From contig JADJBL010000013.1 of the NCBI GenBank assembly GCA_016703765.1, positions 62,001 to 126,000 of the forward strand: a stretch of 64,000 nucleotides of DNA, written 5' to 3'. The number at the start of each line of letters is the position of its first letter. The stretch's first letter is position 1. Origin of the DNA: Saprospirales bacterium (GTDB lineage: Bacteria > Bacteroidota > Bacteroidia > Chitinophagales > Saprospiraceae). The position numbers and the translations under genes are program-made. Shown piece after piece: positions 47,001-57,360 of this stretch. The notes below the pieces were generated by a model. It was not told the DNA's origin and ran no database searches. It was given only the letters and a program-made list of their open reading frames with translations.

Positions 47001-50000
47001 CGTATCGACCAACGGCGCCAAACTGCTCATCATGGATGGCGGCGAGGGCCCGAACAACAACGCAGCCAACATCCTCAACGAGGTGTACGGCTACAGCCTG
47101 ACGGACGACTGCTGCTACAACGGCAACCTGAGCTACTTGAACCTGGAGAACTCGCTCTACACGGGCTTCCAGAATGGACCGGTAGCTATTGAACAATACT
47201 TCCAGACCAAGATCATCTCCAACCTGGTATGGCCCGCCATTCCGATTTACGAGCTGGCTCTCAACGGACAAGTTGAGGACGGCTGGGCATCGGTAGCGCG
47301 TCTGCCCAAGGGCGATGGCGATATCATTTACTTCGGCTGGAGCTTCCGCAACGGAGGCCCGCTGTGCGCCAATGCGGACACGGAATTCACCGAAGTGCTC
47401 GACCGTGCGCTGCTGCACCTGGCCGGTCAGGGAATCATCATCACCCAGTCTCCGGAAGCTTACAGCACGATCTGCGGCGAGCACGGAGAGGAGTTTGAAG
47501 TAATCACCTCGGCCATCGACGCTGCGGGTAACGAATCGAGCTGCACGACGATCCTGACCTTGATCGACGACGAATTCCCGGACCTGTTTGTGCCTGATCC
47601 GATCACCCTGGATTGCGAGGATATTAGCGAGACGCAAGATCCCTCTGCGCAGATCATCGACTGGCTGGCCAGCGCTTATGCCATCGACAACTGCGATGTG
47701 GAGCCCTACCTGACCTATGATTTTGATGTAACGACTCTTGATGTTTGCATAGGAGGCACCCTGACGGTGACCTGGACAGCGGTAGATGAGGCGGGTAATG
47801 CGACGACGGGTACTTCGACCATCACGGTGGTACCGGATACGGACGCTCCCGACCTGTTCGTACCTGCCCCGATCACGCTGGACTGCGGCGATATCAACGA
47901 AACGTCTGATCCTGCTGCGATCATCGACGCATGGGCCGGATACGCAAGCTCCGGACCTGTTCGTACCTGCCGCGATCACTTTGGATTGCGGCGACATCAG
48001 CGAAACGGCTGACCCTGCTGCGATCATCGACGCATGGCTGGCCGAGGCTTATGCCACGGACAACTGCGATACGGATCCTGAGCTGTCGCACAGCTTCGAC
48101 GGTTCGTTGCTCGACATCTGTGCCGATGCAACCTACGTCATCACGGTGACCTGGACGGCTAACGACGCCTGCGGTAATGAGACGGTACTGAGCTCTACCA
48201 TCACGGTGGTGCCGGATACGCAAGCTCCGGACCTGTTCGTACCTGCTGCGATCACTTTGGATTGCAGCGACATCAGCGAGACCTCCGACCCTGCTGCGAT
48301 CATCGACGCATGGTTGGCCGAGGCTTATACGACTGACAACTGCGATACAGACCCTGAACTGTCCACAGCTTCGACGGCACGTTGCTCGACATCTGCGCCG
48401 ATGCCGAACCTACGACATCACGGTGACCTGGACGGCCAACGACGCTTGTGGCAACACGACGGTTCTGAGCTCTACCATCACGGTGGTGCCGGATACGGAA
48501 GATCCGTTCCTGTTCGTACCTGCCCCGATCACTTTGGATTGCAGCGACATCTCCGAGACTTCCGACCCTGCTGCGATCATCGACGCATGGCTGGCCGAGG
48601 CTTACGCCACGGACAACTGCGATACGGACCCTGAACTTTCTCACAGCTTCGACGGCAACTTGCTGGACATCTGCGCCGATGCAACCTACGTCATCACGGT
48701 GACCTGGACGGCAGTAGACCATTGCGGCAACACGACGGTTCTGACGTTTCGACCATCACGGTAGTGCCGGATACGGAAGATCCGAACCTGTTCGTACCCG
48801 ATGCGATCACTTTGGATTGCAGCGATATCAGCGAGACATCTGATCCTGCTGCGATCATCGACGCATGGCTGGCCGAGGCTTATGCCACGGACAACTGCGA
48901 TACGGACCCTGAACTTTCTCACAGCTTCGACGGCAATTTGCTGGACATCTGCGCCGACCAGACTTACGTCATCACGGTGACCTGGACGGCAGTAGACCAT
49001 TGCGGCAACACGACGATCGACGTTTCGACGATCACGGTGGTGCCGGATACGCAAAATCCGGACCTGTTCGTACCCGATGCGATCACTTTGGATTGCAGCG
49101 ATATCAGCGAGACTTCCGACCCTGCTGCGATCATCGACGCATGGCTGGCCGAGGCTTACGCCACGGACAACTGCGATACGGACCCTGAACTTTCTCACAG
49201 CTTCGACGGCAACTTGCTGGACATCTGCGCCGACGCGGCATACGACATCACGGTGACCTGGACGGCGAACGACCATTGCGGCAACACGACGGTTCTGAGC
49301 TCTACCATCACGGTAATACCGGATACGGAAGATCCCTTCCTGTCCGTACCTGCTGCGATCACGCTTGACTGCGGCGACATCAGCGAGACATCTGATCCTG
49401 CTGCGATCATCGACGCATGGCTGGCCGAGGCTTACGCCACGGACAACTGCGATACGGACCCGGAACTGGCCCACAGCTTCGACGGCAACTTGCTGGACAT
49501 CTGCGCCGATGCAACCTACGTCATCACGGTGACCTGGACGGCAGTGGACCATTGCGGCAACACGACGATCGACGTTTCGACGATCACGGTGGTGCCGGAT
49601 ACGCAAAATCCGGACCTGTTCGTACCCGATGCGATCACTTTGGATTGCAGCGACATCAGCGAAACGTCTGATCCTGCTGCGATCATCGACGCATGGTTGG
49701 CCGAGGCTTATGCCACGGACAACTGCGATACGGATCCGGAGCTGTCGCACAGCTTTAACGGCGACGTGCTCGATATCTGCGCCCCTGCGGCATACGACAT
49801 CACGGTGACCTGGACGGCTGTTGACCATTGCGGCAACACGACGGTTCTGAGCTCTACCATCACGGTAGTACCGGATACGGAAGATCCGAACCTGTTCGTA
49901 CCCGATCCGATCACGCTGGACTGCAGCGACATCAGCGAAACATCTGATCCTGCTGCGATCATCGACGCATGGCTGGCCGAGGCGTATGCCACGGACAACT

Positions 50001-53000
50001 GCGATACGGACCCCGTGCTGACTCACAGCTTTGACAACGACCTGTTGGATATCTGCGCCCCTGCGGCATACGACCTGACGGTGACCTGGACGGCTGTTGA
50101 CCATTGCGGCAACACGACGGTTCTGTCTTCTACCATCACGGTAGTGCCGGATACGGAAGACCCGGTCATCACGCTGCCTGCAGCGCCGCTGGTACTGGAC
50201 TGCGACGACATTAGCGAAACGACTGATCCTTCGGCTACGATATTGGATTGGCTGGCCAGTGCCACGGCATCGGACAACTGCGATACGGATCCGGAATTGA
50301 CCTACGATTTCGACATCACGGACCTGGATGTATGCATTGGCGGAACGCTGATAGTAACCTGGACGGCTGTAGACGCCTGCGGGAATACCAGCACGGCAAG
50401 CTCTACGATCACGGTGATCCCGGATACGGATGCACCGGTGTTTGTGGAATGCCCGGTAGGATATACATTCAATAATGATGTAGACAAGTGTGGCGCCAAC
50501 GTCACCTGGGCTGTTCCGGTGGCCGAGGATGCCTGTACGGCAGACGTAGTGGTGGTACAAACCGACGGCCCTGCACAAGGCTCCTTCCTGGAAGTAGGCA
50601 TCATTTATACGGTAGAGTACACGGCAACCGACGGTTGCGGCAACACGGCCACCTGCACCTTCACCCTGGAAGTGGTGGATATGCAAAACCCGGTAGCAAT
50701 CTGCCAGGATGTGGTGCTCTACCTGGATGAAAACGGCGAAGCCTCCATTACCCCTGCGGATGTGGACGGCGGCAGCTACGACAACTGCGCTATTGAAGAC
50801 CTGTCGATCGACATCTCTTCTTTCACCTGCGCCAATGTAGGAGAGAATAACGTAATCCTGACGGTTACGGATGCCCTCCGGCAACAGCGAAGCAGTGCGT
50901 AGCGGAAGTGACGGTGGTGGACAACCTGCCGCCGACCTTCACCTGCCCCGATCCTGCCATCGTGAGCGGTTGCGACGACCTGGTCCCCGACCTGGTATCG
51001 CTGGTCACGGATGCGGCTGACAACTGCGGAGTAGCTTTCATCTATCAGAACCCGGTAGCGGGCACGGATTTCGGCAACCAAAGCGGTCAGTCGATCATCG
51101 TGACCATCTTCGTGGGCGATGTGAATGGCAACATAGCTACCTGCGAGGTGGAAGTGAGCATCGAGGACACGGTACCACCGGTATTCACCAACTGCCCGAC
51201 CGAAATGCACATGATCGGCAACGATCCGGATCAGTGCTCGGGCAAGCTCAACTGGTCGATCCCGGTAGCTACGGACAACTGCGAACTGGAATCCATTACC
51301 CAGATCAGCGGCCCCGTGGTGGGCTCGATCATCCCGGTATGCCAGCCTATGACGATTGTGTACGAAGCCGAAGATGCGGTGGGCAACACGACGCTGTGCT
51401 CCTTCCAGGTGATGGTAGTGGATACGCAGAAACCGGAATTTGACGCCGACATCCTCATGCCGGGCGACATTACGGTGGAATGCGATGCGGTACCCGATCC
51501 GTTCGTACTGACGAATAACGATGTGCACGACAATTGCACGGCGCCTGAGGACCTGATGATCACTTTCACGGAAGTCAGCACTCAGGATCCCAACCCGCTG
51601 GTGTGCGCACACTATAACTACACGATTACCCGCACCTGGACGGTGATGGACGAGACTTGTCCGTTCCCCGCTCCGATGGGCAGCGGCGGCAATAAACTGA
51701 TCCATGTACAAATCATCACGGTACAGGATACGACCCCGCCGACGGCGATTTGCCAGAACATCACCATCACGCTCAACAAAGCGGGTACCTGGACCATTCC
51801 GCAGGATACGCTGAACAACGGCTCGTTCGACAACTGCGCACCGGCTTTTGCGCTGACGTACAGCACATTCCCCAGCACGTTCACCTGCGCCAATCTGGGT
51901 CCCAACCTGGTGACGCTGACCGTGACCGATCCCTGCGGCAACAGCTCGACCTGCACGGGGATTGTAACGGTGGTGGAAGGTATTGCACCTTGTACTCCGG
52001 AGTTCTCGGTAGTGACCGAGTGTCTGGACAACGCCACGACGAACAACAACGACGGTCAGTTCTACGAAGTGATCACGGTCAAATCGCTTGCGATGCAGAC
52101 CTGGACGGTGATGAGCTCTACGGGCTTGTACACCAACGGCAGCCCGGCTCCGCCGGCAGCTCCGATTGCGGTTGCCAGCGGCACGGCGCTTACGGCCGGT
52201 ACGGCTGACGGCATCGACAACGATGGCGACGGCTTGACGGACGAAGCGGATGAGATGATCTACTACACGCTCAAGGCGAAATTCGTCGAGTGCGTAGGCT
52301 ACAACGCCATGTTGAAGAACAACCTCAACCAGACGGGTACGATCAGCAACAACGCTTGCTACCCCACGCCGGTATTCGTAGACCTGTTCGATCCTTTCTG
52401 TCTGAGCACGCCTCCTTTCCCGATTCAGGTAGCCGACTTCTTCGGCGCTGATGGAGAGATCGTCGAGGTGTTCATCGACGGAGAAGAGATCGACCCGCCC
52501 TACCTGTTCGACGCATTGGATCTGGGCGAAGGCCCGCACCTGGTCAAGGTGACCTTCACTGCATACGATGATTTCGAGAGCTACACGATCATCAATGGCG
52601 TAGTAGTGTCCGGCAGCCCCAATGGCATCAAGCTCAACTCGGGTTGCGAGCAGATGATTTCGACTTTCGTCAACGTAGTGGAAACCCCCGTGACGGTTGC
52701 ATGTAACGATACCATCCAGGTATCGCTGGAAGGCGACTGTATCTCGGAAGTGACCCCGGATATGATCCTGGAAGGCAGCTACTTCTGCTACGACGACTAT
52801 ACCGTAACGATTACCTATCCGCTCGGTACAACCCAGCTTACCCCGCCCAACCAGGTGAACGCAAGCCACATCGGCAAAGTCCTGGTGGTCAACCTGTCGC
52901 ACCTGATCAGCGGCAACATGTGCTGGAGCCACATCGTGGTGGAAGACAAGTGGAAACCGGAGATTACCTGCCCCGATGACGCTACCATCTGGTGTCTTCA

Positions 53001-56000
53001 GAACCCGGATGACCTCATCCTGGTGGGTCAACCTGTGGCGTTCGACTGTTCCGACTTCGAGCTGGACTACACCGATGTATATGTACAATATACTTGCTCT
53101 GAGAATCCCTCCGTGTTGATGGAAATCACCCGGACCTGGCTTGTCAACGACGAGTATAACAACAGCAACAGCTGCGTACAACACATCACGGTTTCAAGGC
53201 CGGAGTTCTCGGATGTAGCCATGCCTGGCGACGTAGATATGGATTGCGATGAGGTGAGCGGCCCGCTTACTCCCGATGTGACGGGTTACCCGCTGCTTGG
53301 AGGCATAGACCTCGTGCCCGGTGGCGCCGGTATTTGCTCCTTTGGTATCTCCTTTACGGACGAAACGATTGATATCTGCCAAGGTACCTATCAGATCATC
53401 CGGACCTGGAAGCTGACGGACATTTGCCCGGAAGCAGGCGGTGGGACTACCCAGACGACGCATATACAGTATATTACGGTGAACGATGTTCCGCCTACGG
53501 TTAGCTTTGCCAGCCAGGCCTGGAATTACGATGCGGTCAACGACTGGTACATTGTCAGTGCGAGCAGCTGGTCGCCCGAACCCGGTCTGGGTTGTGTAGC
53601 CTCCGGCCCGCTACCCTTGGCCATCATCGATGGCGTCTGCAACGAGGTGGTGGAAGTGACGGTTGCTACGCCTACCGGGAATACCACGAACGGCGGCTTA
53701 TTGCCGGAACCGGGACTTTCGATCGGCCTGCACCAGATCACCTACATCGTTCAGGATGCATGCGGCAACGTAACGAATGTGACCATCACGGTCAACGTAG
53801 TGGACAACGTGGTACCGACCACGATCTGCGACGAGATCACGGATGTGAACCTGTCTGGCGATGGCTTTGCGATCGTAAATGCCACGACGTTTGACGACGG
53901 CTCGTACGACAACTGCTGCCTGGATTACTTCGCAGCCCGCCGCATGGACGGCGACTGCTACGGCGAATTCGACGACTTCGGTCCGACGGTTGAATTCTGC
54001 TGCGTAGATGCAGGCACGGCGGTCATGGTAGTGTTCCGTGCATACGACTGCTACGGCAACTACAACGACTGTATGGTGACGGTCAACGTCAACGACAAAC
54101 TGCCCCCGATCCTGATCAGCTGCCCGGCTACGGCGACGATCACTTGCGATGACTACCTGCAAAACTATGCGGCAGGGCTTGCCGACGGTGACTTCAGCGT
54201 GCTGGATGGCTTCGGATCGCCGACCTTCTACGACAACTGCCAACTGGATGTGACGCATACCGTAACGGTGAACATCGACAACTGCTCGAAAGGCACGCTG
54301 ACGCGCACCTGGACGGCCACCGACGGCTCGAACGTACCGGTGACCTGCACGCAGACCATCTTTGTCAACCACGTCAGCGACTGGGTAGTGGAATTCCCCG
54401 CCCACGTGACGGTACAGTGCACGGATGGCCAGCTTCCCGACACGGGCGAACCGGGAGATTTTCCACGACGAGTGCGAACTGATCGCGGTATCCTGGGAAG
54501 ACCAACTCTTCGAGGTGGTTCCGGATGCATGCTACAAGATCGAGCGTACCTGGACGGTGATCAACTGGTGCGTGTACGAGCAGTTTGGTGAAGACCTCTA
54601 CAGCGAGAACGGCCATGCCGAATCGAACCTGAACGCCGACTGGGATGGCGACGGTGACAAAGACAACCGCACCTTCCGCGACGGCTACAACAGCTCGGGC
54701 AACCCCGGCACGGCAGATGGCTACATCGTGTGGAAGCAGATCATCAAGGTGGAAGACAACGAGGATCCGACTTTCGAGATCCCGGAAATCGACGGCTGTA
54801 TCGTAGAAACGGATTGCGACAAGGATCTGATTCTGCCCTACCCGGTCATCCTGGATGAGTGCTCGCCCGAATTCGATGTGGACATCAGCGGAGACTTCGG
54901 CATCTTCAACGACATTTCCGGCGACGTAACGGTGCCCAATGTCGGAGTAGGCGAATACGAAGTGAACTACGCGGTGACCGACCATTGCGGAAACAGCTCT
55001 TACCAGACCATCACGGTGATCGTGGAAGACTGCAAGCTGCCGACCCCGTACTGCAAGAACGGCCTGATCATAGAGATCATGCAGACCCAGATGATCGAAG
55101 TTTGGGCCAGCGATCTGGATGCAGGTTCGTTTGACAACTGCGGCGACGTGATCCTGAGCTTCTCGCCGGATGTGAACGACATCAACGTGATCTACACTTG
55201 CGACGACCTGGGTCAGAACGCGGTTCAACTCTGGGTGACGGATATCTACGGCAACCAGGATTACTGCGAGACCTTCGTGGTGGTGCAGGATAACCTGAAC
55301 TTCTGCAACGGCGTGTCGATTGTGATCGCCGGCGAGGTGGCTACGGAGGATGCCGAAACAGTGGAAGGCGTGACCGTGGAGATGAACGGCGGCCTGCTTA
55401 CGGAAGTAACCGGCCTGGACGGCCAGTACGACTTCAGTGTGATAGCCGGCAACGACTACACGGTGACCCCGATGCTGGACGAAGATGCGGATAACGGAGT
55501 GACCACCTACGACATGGTGCTCATCACCCGCCACATCCTCAATGTACAGCTGCTCGACAGCCCGTACAAAGTCATCGCAGCGGATGCAAATAACTCGGGC
55601 TCGGTTTCGACGCTCGACCTGGTGGCCATCCGCAAGGTGATCCTTCAGGTGGAAGAGAACTTCCCGAACAACACGAGCTGGAGATTCGTAGACGAAGACT
55701 ACCTGTTCCCCAACCCGGTTAACCCCTGGGCTGACCCGAACGGCTTCCCCGAAGTAATCAGCTACAACAACCTGCAAGCCAGCGAGCTGGAGGCGGACTT
55801 CGTAGCCATCAAGGTAGGTGACGTCAACGGATCGGCGGCTGTGAACGCCACGGAACTGGAAGACCGCACCATGATGGGCGATCTGCTCTTCCACACCAAG
55901 GACCTGGAACTCAAGGCCGGCAAGACCTGAAGTGCCCTTCTTCGGGGACAATCAGGAAGTGTCGGGCTATCAGTTCACCCTGGAACTGGGCGAAGGCCTG

Positions 56001-56528
56001 GAACTGGTGCAGGTACTGGACGGCGTAGCCAGGGAAGAGAACTTCGGATTTGCACTGCTGGAGAACGGAGCGCTCACGACGAGCTGGAATGAGGCGGATG
56101 TCCGTCGCATGGACAGCGAAGAGGCGCTCTTCACCCTGGTGTTCAAAGCCCGCGAGAATACGACCCTGAGCAAGGAACTGAGCGTCAGCTCGCGCTACAC
56201 GAAAGCGGAAGCGTACAATGCCAACGGAGAACTGCTGAACGTGCAACTGGCGTTTGGCAACGAACTGGCGGCAAGCTACAAGCTGTACCAAAACGTACCC
56301 AACCCCTTCAGCGGGGCAACGACGATCGGCTTCTATCTACCCGAGGCAACGACCGCAGTGCTCCGTGTTTGGGATGTTCGAGGTGTGGAATTGTATAGCC
56401 AATCCGACAAATACGCAAGAGGCTACCACGAAGTACGAATCGACCAGATGCCTGTTTCGGGTGTGCTGTATTATCGACTCGATACCCCTGGCTTTACCGC
56501 AACGCGTAAAATGATACGGACTAAGTAA
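35013..56528 (+). CDS. Giant multidomain T9SS surface protein (about 7,170 residues; many frameshifts)
   Basis: The signal peptide is at residues 1-32. Order along the gene: SdrD_B-like module (35.6 kb); a propeller-like domain (35.9-37.3 kb); SdrD_B (37.3 kb); ten GEVED repeats (37.75-43.07 kb); four SdrD_B modules (43.07-44.6 kb); a long series of HYR-like Cys-containing modules (44.8-55.3 kb) with an inserted jelly-roll-like domain (45.8-46.3 kb) and a Rossmann-like insertion (46.74-47.44 kb); dockerin-like; cohesin-like; then a T9SS type A sorting domain ending at 56528. Frame breaks lie near 35105, 39144, 44738, 47935, 48363, 48410, 48740, 50876, 50895, 54453 and 55927, yet homology continues across each, so one gene is inferred. 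Likely a cell-surface adhesin or fibre. Alternatives: a decayed locus, or several shorter genes. Confidence 0.75.
37754..43068 (+). repeat. Array of ten GEVED domains within the giant gene
   Basis: Ten units of about 520-545 bp begin with a (V/F/I/Y)D(F/Y/W)GDL motif near 37754, 38288, 38807, 39342, 39861, 40392, 40926, 41460, 42003 and 42522. Each contains GEGxGAxH, DDEDGI or DENGI, a calcium-type DWNKDGDFDD loop and ends GEVEDY. The tenth is divergent. The single frame break in this array (39144) is one extra G. Confidence 0.85.
43069..44590 (+). repeat. Four SdrD_B-type modules within the giant gene
   Basis: Units start IGNLVWVDTNGNGMQD, IGNYTWVDENGNGIQD, IGNYTWVDEDANGIQD and IGNYVWSDLDADGVQD and end in a D(F/A)G(F/Y)Y(E/L)P-type strand. 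They are calcium-binding Cna_B-like stalk modules as in staphylococcal Sdr proteins. Confidence 0.85.
47575..50450 (+). repeat. Tandem array of 276-bp (92-residue) HYR-like repeats
   Basis: The landmark GATCATCGACGCATGG recurs at 47919, 48022, 48298, 48575, 48853, 49129, 49405, 49681 and 49957. Intervals are 103, 276, 277, 278, 276, 276, 276, 276. Divergent units flank the run (about 47580 and 50165). Each unit carries ITLDCxDISETSDPAAIIDAW, TDNCDTDPEL, LLDIC and DHCGNTT, i.e. four Cys. The abnormal intervals coincide exactly with the frame breaks. Confidence 0.9.
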
Positions 56529-56561
56529 GGACTTATTTGTGCACTATGAAACGTTGTACAG

Positions 56562-56594
56562 CGCCCTCCGCAACTGCGGGGGGCGTTTTTTTTT
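56562..56594 (+). terminator. Intrinsic terminator of the giant gene
   Basis: CGCCCTCCGCA and TGCGGGGGGCG form an 11-bp stem (one wobble) with a short loop, followed by nine T residues, 33 bp after the giant gene stop. Confidence 0.85.
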
Positions 56595-56601
56595 GACGTA
56601 T

Positions 56602-56631
56602 TTTGACTTTTCAAATTTTGTCGTACCTTTG
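56602..56631 (+). promoter_or_regulatory. Strong-match Bacteroidota promoter
   Basis: TTTG (56602-56605), an 18-base spacer and TACCTTTG (56624-56631) match both boxes of the Bacteroidota promoter exactly, directly after the giant gene terminator. Confidence 0.6.
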
Positions 56632-56637
56632 GTAGCG

Positions 56638-56832
56638 ATTCTTTTGCGCTTAACTAACAAATCTTTAACTCATGACGCTAAGGGCGCCTCTAAATCTTTG
56701 GAGGGTTTCCTTGTTTAGTACCACATACCGGGTAGGCTGCTCGTCGGTTTACCTTTTGCCGATATCTCAAAACGCCAGAACCTCTAAGAAAAAGTAAAGC
56801 AGTATTGGGCTCAATGCCCGGTACTGCTTTTT
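56638..56832 (+). ncRNA. Candidate small RNA or attenuated leader
   Basis: Between the promoter at 56602-56631 and a T-tracted hairpin at 56796-56832 there is no ORF, giving a transcript of about 195 nt. The closing stem AAAGCAGTATTGGGC/GCCCGGTACTGCTTT pairs fully with two wobbles and is followed by T8. It precedes the secreted-protein gene at 56891, so it is either a stand-alone RNA or a leader with an attenuator. Confidence 0.45.
56796..56832 (+). terminator. Intrinsic terminator/attenuator
   Basis: A 15-bp stem with loop TCAAT and a run of eight T residues, 58 bp before the next ATG. Confidence 0.8.
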
Positions 56833-56890
56833 TTTATATGTATTTTTTAATGCGCATTACTATAAATTCTTCATCAAAATCTTCAATCTC

Positions 56891-57328
56891 ATGAGAAAAG
56901 CTAGATTTAAAATGGTCCTATTCGGGCTATTGGCAACCTTAACCCTGATGCTCTTTGCAGCGGAAAGGGGGCAGGCCCAGACCTTGAAGCCTTCCGCTCT
57001 TCCAAAATCGGGGGGGGCAAGCAGTTCGACAATTGCACCGCCGGTCAATTACATTTCAGCCCCTGAGGCTATTTCCCTTCTTCAGGCGCAGACTACTGCA
57101 CTGAAAAACTTTATGGGTACTTTGATACCGGGTACCCAGCCGTACAAGACTGTGGAAACGAGCTACATGTTTTACACGATGATCTGGTCGGGAATTGTCT
57201 CCGGGAAAACTTTGCCTGATTCTATTCAGGAAGGAATGTCCCTGTTTCAGTACCCGGATTATGTGAACACTCCTTCCTCGCAGATTTTAAGTCTTTATCA
57301 GGAAGCGGTTGATATGCTTTCCAATTGA
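56891..57328 (+). CDS. Small secreted protein of unknown function
   Basis: The 145-residue protein has a signal peptide (residues 1-30, ending RGQAQ). The low-complexity linker KSGGASSSTIAPP is followed by about 95 residues predicted mostly helical (ISAPEAISLLQAQTTALKNF, then QILSLYQEAVDML). No Cys and no sorting domain. It lies 32 bp before the second giant gene on the same strand and is probably co-transcribed. Its position suggests an accessory for that surface protein. Family not recognised. Confidence 0.65.
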   Translation: MRKARFKMVLFGLLATLTLMLFAAERGQAQTLKPSALPKSGGASSSTIAPPVNYISAPEAISLLQAQTTALKNFMGTLIPGTQPYKTVETSYMFYTMIWSGIVSGKTLPDSIQEGMSLFQYPDYVNTPSSQILSLYQEAVDMLSN

Positions 57329-57360
57329 CAATGAACTTTAACTACATCAAAAATTAACTC

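Noticed and set aside
44686..48027. Open frame of more than 1,100 codons on the minus strand
   Set aside because: It is antisense to the HYR region, lacks a recognisable start signal or domain, and arises from the repetitive, biased codons of the sense strand. The sense frames show HYR motifs.
47575..50450. Possible CRISPR or satellite array
   Set aside because: The 276-bp period is a whole number of codons, and the units encode a conserved HYR-like domain.
48686..53184. Two further long minus-strand open frames
   Set aside because: Same reason: they are mirror frames of the 276-bp repeats and neighbouring HYR modules.
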